NCBI GenBank assembly: GCA_013823245.1 | Contig: PNLU01000012.1 | Location: 1 to 49,320, forward strand | DNA from: Alcanivorax sp. | GTDB lineage: Bacteria > Pseudomonadota > Gammaproteobacteria > Pseudomonadales > Alcanivoracaceae | DNA: 49,320 bases | Direction of reading: 5' to 3' | Shown here: in pieces, positions 43,616 to 49,320 of the stretch | Numbering within the stretch: the first letter of the stretch is position 1 | Layout: every line of letters begins with the position of its first letter | The notes under the pieces: generated by a model | What the model was told of the DNA's origin: nothing | The model's database searches: none | What the model saw: the letters and a program-made list of their open reading frames with translations, nothing else | Program-made: the position numbers and the translations under genes

Positions 43616-44782
43616 ATGTTCCAGCCCCCTCGCAGCCGACATCATCTGCCCGAGCCGCAGGCGGCCAATCCGACCTGGCTGGAGCTGTTCTACGACCTCG
43701 TATTCGTGGCGGTCTTTATCCAGATTGGTGATCTGCTGAGTCGGGACGTCAGCGGCACCGGCATTCTGACCGTGCTGCTGCTGTTCGCGCCGATCTGGTG
43801 GATCTGGGTGAATATCGCCTGGTACATGAACCGGTTTGATGTGGATGACGTGATGCACCGGCTGTTGCTGCTGGTGCAGATCTTCTTTATCGCCTGGATC
43901 GGCCTGAGTGTGCCGGATGCCTTTGGTGACCAGAGCACCCAGTTTGTTATCTGCTATATCGGCTTCCGCCTGACCATGATCGCAATGTATGCACGCACGC
44001 TGCGGCATGCACCAGAGCAGCGCGCCCTGCTGCTGCGTCATATCACCCACTTCCACGCTCCGGGGGCTGTGTTGTGGGCCTTGTCGTTACTGCTGCCCGC
44101 CGAGCATCGCCCTTTCATGTGGGCGGCCATTTTTGCGGCTGAGGTGGGCAGTGCCTTTCTGCCGCGCTTCGTCGCGCTGATGCGCCTGCATCCGGTCCAC
44201 ATGCATCATCTGGTTGAACGCTTCGGCACCCTGATCATCCTGGTATTGGGCGAGACCTTCATCAAGAGCATCACGACCGATCCGGCCCCCGTCCTGTCGT
44301 GGCAGGCAGCGCTGTTCTCGGCGCCGGCGATTGCCACCTTCTTCGGGCTCTGGTGGCTGTATTTCACCGCCATCGACACCGAGCGCGCCGCCGCACGCAT
44401 GCTGCAACCGGAAAACCCGCTGCCCTGGATTCTGGCGCACCTGCCGCTGGCCCTGGCACTGATTACGCTGGCCGTGGCCAGTTCACGGCTATTCGAGTCG
44501 GTCACCAGCGGGGATTTTGATGCGGCCTACATTGCCGTCTACTTCGGCTCGCTGGCACTGTTCTTCCTGCTGCTGAGCATGGTGGCTGGCGATCGCAGCC
44601 GGCGCGCCAACCTGCCCAGGCTGATCGGCGCCGCCGTGTTTGCTGCGCTGATTCCCCTGGGCGAGCGCGTGATACCCCATCTCGCGCTCTCACTGGTCGG
44701 CGCGCTCATCGTCGCGGCGCTGGTCAGCCTCGACTGGATGAACCGCCGACGCAAGCTGGCCGACGGGACTCACCCATCCTGA
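43616..44782 (+). CDS. ltrA: Low temperature requirement A (LtrA) membrane protein
   Basis: 388 residues with about ten hydrophobic segments. The family hallmark LELFYDLVFVAVF is near the start and ERFGTLIILVLGETFI lies mid-protein. LtrA was named from a Listeria gene needed at low temperature; its transport or enzymatic function is not known. It overlaps the convergent SRPBCC gene by 13 bases. Confidence 0.85.
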   Translation: MFQPPRSRHHLPEPQAANPTWLELFYDLVFVAVFIQIGDLLSRDVSGTGILTVLLLFAPIWWIWVNIAWYMNRFDVDDVMHRLLLLVQIFFIAWIGLSVPDAFGDQSTQFVICYIGFRLTMIAMYARTLRHAPEQRALLLRHITHFHAPGAVLWALSLLLPAEHRPFMWAAIFAAEVGSAFLPRFVALMRLHPVHMHHLVERFGTLIILVLGETFIKSITTDPAPVLSWQAALFSAPAIATFFGLWWLYFTAIDTERAAARMLQPENPLPWILAHLPLALALITLAVASSRLFESVTSGDFDAAYIAVYFGSLALFFLLLSMVAGDRSRRANLPRLIGAAVFAALIPLGERVIPHLALSLVGALIVAALVSLDWMNRRRKLADGTHPS

Positions 44783-45216
44783 ATCTCCGGCTCTACCAGC
44801 TTTGCCAGCAGAATCAGCGATTCCTGCCAGCCCACATAACAGGCCTCCGCCGGAATCACGTCGGGCACGCCATCCTGGGTGATGCGAATTTCGGTACCCA
44901 GGGAGACCTCCCGCAGCTCGACCGTCACCTCAATGGTGCCGGGCAGGTTCGGATCTTCGAAGGTGTCGGTGAAACGGATGCGCTGATTCGGCACCAACTC
45001 ATGATATTCCCCGCCGAAGAAATGGCTGTTGCCGGTGGTGAAGTTGGTGAACGACATGCGGTAGCGGCCGCCCACCCGCGCGTCCATCTCGTGGACGCGC
45101 CCGGTAAATCCATTCGGCGGCAACCATTTCGCCTTGGCGTCCGGGTCCAGGAAAGCACGGTATACGCGCTCGGCGGGCGCCTGAACAACACGATGAAGCC
45201 GTATGGTATGGGGCAT
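44770..45216 (-). CDS. SRPBCC / AHSA1-family protein
   Basis: 148 residues, a START-like lipid/ligand-binding fold. Motifs are VQAPAERVYRAFLDPDAKAKWLPP and GGRYRMSFTNFTTG, with WQESLILLAKLVEP as the C-terminal helix. Function unknown; such small SRPBCC proteins bind hydrophobic ligands. AGGAG is 7 bases before the ATG at 45216. The longer open frame upstream is not family sequence. Confidence 0.85.
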   Translation of the reverse strand: MPHTIRLHRVVQAPAERVYRAFLDPDAKAKWLPPNGFTGRVHEMDARVGGRYRMSFTNFTTGNSHFFGGEYHELVPNQRIRFTDTFEDPNLPGTIEVTVELREVSLGTEIRITQDGVPDVIPAEACYVGWQESLILLAKLVEPEIQDG

Positions 45217-45289
45217 GGGTAATCTCCTGTGCGATAGAACAAGAAGGGGTTCTGCTCTGGTCGTATCACCCTTCCCCCTTTCGACACCC

Positions 45290-46114
45290 CTACGCTGCGC
45301 TGTCTGAAGGCCCGACGTTAGCCCCGACAGAAAATGCCGCATCACGCAGCCGTCGCCATATGTCATGGCCCACTTCATCAATTTCCCGCACCGCCGCCAG
45401 GCAATCGCGCCGTGCCGCGCTGTCCACCAGCGGGTCGGGCAACAAGGGGTCATTGATCATTTGCCGGATCACGGCATTGCCGAGCAGGAAGGACTCCCGC
45501 GCCGCCTCCTCGGTATCCAGCCCCGGCAGCTTGGCCAGCCACTGGCGAATACGCTGCGTGGAGTCCCGATAGCGGGCATTGAGCGCCTCACCATCCCAGA
45601 GCGTGCGCGCCTGCGCCTCGCAGGCAGGCTCCAGTGCGTCGGCGCGCCACAGCATCGCCTCGGCATCCAGCCCCAGCCGCCCCAGGCGCTGGCGCAGCGC
45701 GGTCATGTCTTCCACAAGATTGTCCGGGCGCACATGGAGGTCTCGCCGGAGCGCCTCGAAGCCTGCCAGTCGCAGTGCCCGCAGGCGCCGGTTCAGCGCG
45801 GGCTTGTCGCTGCGCTTCAACGCCCCGGTATAGACCATCAGCCAGCCGCCTGACCAGGTGCGAATGCGGGCCTCGGCCTCTTTCCACAGGCTCAACTCAC
45901 CCGCCAGCGCCGCCGCCCCGGGCCCCAGCCGGTAACTGCCCCGGCCAGCGGCCTCCACCAGCCCCGCCGCATTCAGGCGCACCAGCGCCACGCGCACGCT
46001 ATTGGCGCGGACCCCGAACAGCCCGCAGGCCGATACCGCTTCACGCGCCTCCAGCATCTGGTCTTCCGAGGCCAGCAAAAGCGTCAGGATCAGGTCTTTG
46101 GGGTTGAGCTGCAT
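45290..46114 (-). CDS. PaaX-family transcriptional regulator
   Basis: 274 residues. Residues 1-85 form a winged helix-turn-helix (LILTLLLASEDQML, VRANSVRVALVRLNAAGL, GSYRLGPGA), followed by the PaaX-type central and C-terminal domains (LLPDPLVDSAARRDCL). PaaX family members repress CoA-thioester pathways and respond to acyl-CoA ligands. Divergent from a crotonase with overlapping promoters. No phenylacetate genes are present, so the effector is probably a different CoA ester. Confidence 0.85.
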   Translation of the reverse strand: MQLNPKDLILTLLLASEDQMLEAREAVSACGLFGVRANSVRVALVRLNAAGLVEAAGRGSYRLGPGAAALAGELSLWKEAEARIRTWSGGWLMVYTGALKRSDKPALNRRLRALRLAGFEALRRDLHVRPDNLVEDMTALRQRLGRLGLDAEAMLWRADALEPACEAQARTLWDGEALNARYRDSTQRIRQWLAKLPGLDTEEAARESFLLGNAVIRQMINDPLLPDPLVDSAARRDCLAAVREIDEVGHDIWRRLRDAAFSVGANVGPSDSAA

Positions 46115-46160
46115 GGGCAGTGCGTCTCCCTGGGGAACGGCGAAGTGATAACAGATCACA

Positions 46161-46211
46161 ATGTTACTTATGTATACGGATATTGACAATCAGCGTAACA
46201 ACTCCTAGAAA
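46161..46211. promoter_or_regulatory. Overlapping divergent promoters, PaaX-like / crotonase
   Basis: Plus: TTGACA (46183-46188), 17-base spacer, TAGAAA (46206-46211), toward the crotonase. Minus: TTGTCA (46189-46184), 17-base spacer, TAACAT (46166-46161), toward the PaaX-like gene. The -35 boxes overlap. TGTTAC (46162-46167) and GTAACA (46195-46200) are inverted repeats that straddle both, a candidate operator. Confidence 0.6.
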
Positions 46212-46246
46212 TGACAGATCTCCCGGCATTTGAGTAGCAGCCCATC

Positions 46247-47161
46247 ATGACCGCACTGAAGACGATGACCTACGAGGTCACGGGCCGCATTGCCCGCATC
46301 ACCCTGAACCGCCCGGCACGCGGCAACGGCATCACCCTGGACATGCCGCGCGAAATGGCAGCCTGCGTCGAGCAGGCCAACCTGGACCCTGCGGTGCATG
46401 TTATCGCCCTGGCGGGCAACGGCTCCGGCTTCTGCGGCGGCTATGATCTGGTGGACAGCGCCCAGGACATGACGGTGGACAATACGGGCGACGACTGGCC
46501 GCCCGGCTCACCGCTGGACCCGCTGGTGCAGCGCGACAACCACCGGCCTGACCGCACCTGGGACCCGATGACCGACTACGCCATGATGAGCCGCAACATG
46601 CGCGGCTTCATGAGCCTGTTTCATTCCGACAAACCCGTGGTGTGCAAGGTGCATGGTTTCTGCGTGGCAGGTGGCACCGACATGGCCCTCTGCTCAGACC
46701 TGCTGGTGATCGCCGACGATGCCAAGATCGGTTACCCGCCGGCCCGCGTCTGGGGCTCCCCCACCACCTCGCTGTGGTTCCATCGTCTGGGCCTGGAAAA
46801 AGCGAAGCGTCTGCTGTTCACCGGCGACTGCCTGTCCGGCAAGGAGGCGAGGGAGTGGGGCCTGGCGATTGAGTCGGCGCCGCCGGAACAGCTGGATGAA
46901 CGCTTCGAGGCGTTGCTGGCACGCATTGCCCGCATGCCCATCAACCAGTTGATGATGATGAAGCTGCTGCTCAATCAATCCGTGATGCAACAGGGGCTGC
47001 ACACCACCCAGATACTGGGCACGGTATTCGACGGCATCACCCGCCACACGCCGGAGGGCTACGCGTTCCAGCAACGCGCCGCCGAGGCCGGGTTCAAACA
47101 AGCCGTGCGCGAACGGGATGAACCGTTCGGCGATTACGGTCTGTCTTCCTTCAAGGGTTAA
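46247..47161 (+). CDS. Enoyl-CoA hydratase/isomerase family protein
   Basis: 304 residues, a crotonase. The CoA-binding and oxyanion-hole segments are ALAGNGSGFCGGYDL (about 55-70) and GFCVAGGTDMALCSDL (about 138-155). An insert of some 40 residues (about 75-120, DWPPGSPLDPLVQRDNH and following) between them is larger than in short-chain crotonases. Substrate unknown. With the desaturase 5 bases downstream it makes a two-gene operon, probably repressed by the PaaX-like protein. Confidence 0.88.
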   Translation: MTALKTMTYEVTGRIARITLNRPARGNGITLDMPREMAACVEQANLDPAVHVIALAGNGSGFCGGYDLVDSAQDMTVDNTGDDWPPGSPLDPLVQRDNHRPDRTWDPMTDYAMMSRNMRGFMSLFHSDKPVVCKVHGFCVAGGTDMALCSDLLVIADDAKIGYPPARVWGSPTTSLWFHRLGLEKAKRLLFTGDCLSGKEAREWGLAIESAPPEQLDERFEALLARIARMPINQLMMMKLLLNQSVMQQGLHTTQILGTVFDGITRHTPEGYAFQQRAAEAGFKQAVRERDEPFGDYGLSSFKG

Positions 47162-47166
47162 TCGCC

Positions 47167-48168
47167 ATGAGTACACCAGCAACCCGACGCAACGTCACCG
47201 ACATTTTCAGCCGCGACGAAATTCGCATGTTGACACAACGCTCCGACCTGCGCGGATTAACCGCCGTCGGTTTTACCTGGCTGGTGATCGGCGGCTGCTT
47301 TGTCGCCCTGGCCTGGGCCAGCCAGCAATCCATGATGATTTTTCTGCCAGTGTTGCTGCTGGCACTGTGCGTAATCGGCGGTCGGCAACTCAGCCTTGCG
47401 ATTCTGATGCACGATGCCTCCCACGGCACCCTGTTCAAAAGCAAAGGGCTGAATAATGTGTTGGCCGACTGGCTCTGTGCACGGCCGATCTGGAACGACC
47501 TGCACAAGTACCGCGCCCACCATGTTATCCACCACACCCGCACCGGGCAGCCGGATGACCCCGACCTGTCGCTGGTGGCGCCCTTTCCCACCACCCGCGC
47601 GTCGCTGGCGCGCAAGCTGCTGCGTGACATTACCGGGATCACCGGCATCAAGTTCTTTATCGGCCGCTTCCTGATGGATACGGGCTATATCAAGTGGACC
47701 GTGGCCAACGATGTGGTCCGGCTGCCCGACGAGGGCATGACGCTGCCGCGCCGTTTCATGTTGCTGCTGCGCAATGCAACCCCGACGCTGATCGTCAACG
47801 GCCTGCTGCTGACCGCCCTCTGGGCCGCTGGCCATGCCTGGCTGTTCCTGGTCTGGGTGGTGGCCTACATGACGACCTTCTCGGTGTTTGTGCGCATCCG
47901 TTCCATGGCCGAGCATGCCTGCACCCAACCCGGCGCAGACATGTTCCTGAACACCCGCACCACCCGCGCCGGACTGCTGGCCCGCGCCACGGTTGCGCCC
48001 CTGAATGTGAACTATCACATCGAGCACCACGTGATGGCCTCGGTGCCCTACTTCCGCCTGCCGCTGATGCACCGTCTTCTGCGCGAGCGGGGTGCGGTGC
48101 CCACTCCGCCGGGGTATCTGGAGGTACTGCGTATCGTCTCGTCGAAGACACCGGCCAGCGCGGGCTGA
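47167..48168 (+). CDS. Fatty acid desaturase-family membrane protein
   Basis: 333 residues with four or more hydrophobic segments. The three histidine boxes of membrane di-iron desaturases/hydroxylases are HDASHG (about 82-87), HKYRAHHVIHH (about 115-125) and HIEHH (about 281-285). It would introduce a double bond or hydroxyl into an acyl chain or related lipid; regiochemistry cannot be read. It starts 5 bases after the crotonase stop. Confidence 0.9.
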   Translation: MSTPATRRNVTDIFSRDEIRMLTQRSDLRGLTAVGFTWLVIGGCFVALAWASQQSMMIFLPVLLLALCVIGGRQLSLAILMHDASHGTLFKSKGLNNVLADWLCARPIWNDLHKYRAHHVIHHTRTGQPDDPDLSLVAPFPTTRASLARKLLRDITGITGIKFFIGRFLMDTGYIKWTVANDVVRLPDEGMTLPRRFMLLLRNATPTLIVNGLLLTALWAAGHAWLFLVWVVAYMTTFSVFVRIRSMAEHACTQPGADMFLNTRTTRAGLLARATVAPLNVNYHIEHHVMASVPYFRLPLMHRLLRERGAVPTPPGYLEVLRIVSSKTPASAG

Positions 48169-48173
48169 CCCGT

Positions 48174-49034
48174 TCATATCTGATCGAAGAAACGGCTGAT
48201 CAATGAAGCCGACTTTCTTTCCTCCAGACAAATAAGGTGTGCATGGGTGTAAAGGGCCATATCGTCCACATTCAGCAAAGTTAATCGCGCATCTGCCACA
48301 AAGGCGGTATGCGCGACCACCCCCAATCCCAGGCCCTGTGCAACAGCCTCTCTTACCGCTTCACGACTACCCATCTCCAGCGAGGTTCGAACCGTGATGC
48401 CGGCTTCTGCCATACCTGCCTCAAATACCGACCGTGTCCGGGAGCCATCTTCCCGCAACACGAACTCCTGCCCAGCCAGATCCGACCACCGCAATCCGCG
48501 CTGCCGCGCCAATGGATGCGATACGGGCGCAAATACCACCAGCTTCTGTTTCCTGTAGGGCACGCAATGCACCGCCGGATCATCTACGGCATGCAGTACC
48601 AAACCAACATCGTCGTGGTGCTCCAACACGCGCCGCGTGATCTCCCGAGAGTCGCCCAGGGCAACCGAGATTCGAATACCGGCGCAATGCTCTCGGAAGC
48701 GCCGGATCAGTGGCAGGATATTGTAAGGACCAACAGCTCCGATATGCAGATGACCCTGATACTGGCACTTGGCACTCAACAACAGCAGCCGCGCTTGCTC
48801 CTCCGCCTGATAAAGACGCGCGGTAACCTCATGTAGCAGGCGCCCGAACTCACTGAGCTCTACCCCGCGCCCTTTCCGATGGAACAACTCCACACCATAA
48901 CGCTGTTCAAGGCTGCTCAAGTGCGCTGACACCGTAGGCTGACGCAACCCCAACAGACGGGCCGCGGCTGACATACTTCCTGTGCGAGCTGTAGCTTCGA
49001 AGGCTTTCAGCTCAGCGGTCGATGATCCATGCAT
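48174..49034 (-). CDS. LysR-type transcriptional regulator
   Basis: 286 residues. An N-terminal LysR helix-turn-helix (GSMSAAARLLGLRQPTVSAHLSSLEQ, broken here for reading) precedes a two-lobe effector domain (HLHIGAVGPYNILPLI, VREAVAQGLGLGVV). ATG 49034 has GGAG 6 bases upstream; an ATG at 49046 is in frame. Divergent from a PhnC-like ABC gene, so probably its regulator, perhaps in phosphonate use; that link is by context. Confidence 0.88.
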   Translation of the reverse strand: MHGSSTAELKAFEATARTGSMSAAARLLGLRQPTVSAHLSSLEQRYGVELFHRKGRGVELSEFGRLLHEVTARLYQAEEQARLLLLSAKCQYQGHLHIGAVGPYNILPLIRRFREHCAGIRISVALGDSREITRRVLEHHDDVGLVLHAVDDPAVHCVPYRKQKLVVFAPVSHPLARQRGLRWSDLAGQEFVLREDGSRTRSVFEAGMAEAGITVRTSLEMGSREAVREAVAQGLGLGVVAHTAFVADARLTLLNVDDMALYTHAHLICLEERKSASLISRFFDQI

Positions 49035-49053
49035 GGCGCTCTCCATAGACGTG

Positions 49054-49063
49054 ATCTATAGAT
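49054..49063. promoter_or_regulatory. Palindrome in the LysR / ABC-transporter gap
   Basis: ATCTATAGAT is a perfect 10-base palindrome in the 121-base divergent gap, 20 bases from the LysR start. It is a candidate binding half-site for the regulator. TTGATC follows at 49063 but has no well-placed -10 box. Confidence 0.3.
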
Positions 49064-49155
49064 TGATCGCCTTATATGTCGGTTTGATTAATACCGGCGT
49101 CATGATGGGTGCGGATACTCACCGGACATCAAATGAGTGATCCGAAGAGGTGCCC

Positions 49156-49320
49156 ATGTCCCAGCACGCAGCGCTCCACTCCACGCACAGTATGCCCACA
49201 AAGGCCCAGCAACCGGGATCTGCGGCCACACCCGCTCGCATTGCGCTGGAGACACGCGAGCTTGGCGTGACCTACCCGAACGGTGTCGTCGGGCTCCATC
49301 CGCAGAGCATCACTTTCAAA
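49156..49320 (+). CDS. ABC-transporter ATPase, PhnC-like (N-terminal part)
   Basis: The first 55 codons, cut by the window end. After a polar 30-residue start, ALETRELGVTYPNGVVGLHP matches the beta-strand start of phosphonate/phosphite importer ATPases (typical form: ... L-S-K-T-Y-P-N-G). Walker A would lie beyond the edge. AGAGG is 5 bases before the ATG. Family assignment is tentative because the diagnostic motifs are outside. Confidence 0.6.
   Translation, partial: MSQHAALHSTHSMPTKAQQPGSAATPARIALETRELGVTYPNGVVGLHPQSITFK

Noticed and set aside
45290-48168. Phenylacetate catabolism locus
   Set aside because: A PaaX-family regulator alone is present; no paaABCDE, paaK or related genes are in the window.

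Overview
The window is a GC-rich gammaproteobacterial chromosome segment. Gene content and order (lptD-surA-pdxA-rsmA-apaG-apaH, amgK-murU opposite lptD, plsY/tsaD/rpsU/yqeY/dnaG/rpoD followed by a CAU-anticodon tRNA) resemble Pseudomonas and Oceanospirillales. My best guess is Alcanivorax or a close relative; this is an inference from synteny and style, not from a database search.

Layout. 1-4800: a lipoprotein, an old-yellow-enzyme oxidoreductase divergent from an HxlR regulator, a DUF2007 protein, a membrane/GAF protein and a gamma-carbonic-anhydrase-like protein. 4857-7206 (minus): rpe, murU and amgK, covering cell-wall sugar recycling and pentose phosphates. 7384-13989 (plus): the outer-membrane biogenesis and maintenance run lptD, surA, pdxA, rsmA, apaG, apaH. 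14157-18920 (plus): the stress cluster prkA, yeaH, spoVR. 18933-21170 (minus): a nitronate monooxygenase-like enzyme, a 266-bp three-armed inverted-repeat element, and an EamA transporter with an attenuator-like leader. 21439-25082: cca, a pteridine reductase-like SDR, folK, folB and plsY. 25069-31195: tsaD, rpsU, yqeY, dnaG, rpoD and tRNA-Ile2(CAU).

Immediately after the tRNA comes an accessory block, about 31290-43440, that looks like a defence island. A single minus-strand operon runs half-HsdS-like, hsdM, hsdS, SIR2, HerA, hsdR, YgjP-like metalloprotease. A SIR2-HerA (Nezha-type) anti-phage pair is thus nested inside a type I restriction-modification operon. Divergently placed is an AbiEi/AbiEii type IV toxin-antitoxin pair. 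No integrase and no duplicated tRNA end is visible.

From 43616 ordinary chromosome resumes: ltrA, an SRPBCC protein, a PaaX-like regulator divergent from a crotonase and a fatty-acid desaturase, then a LysR regulator divergent from the start of an ABC-transporter ATPase (PhnC-like) cut by the window end. The strongest candidates for a second look are the nested SIR2-HerA/type I R-M operon, the 266-bp structured repeat and the EamA leader.
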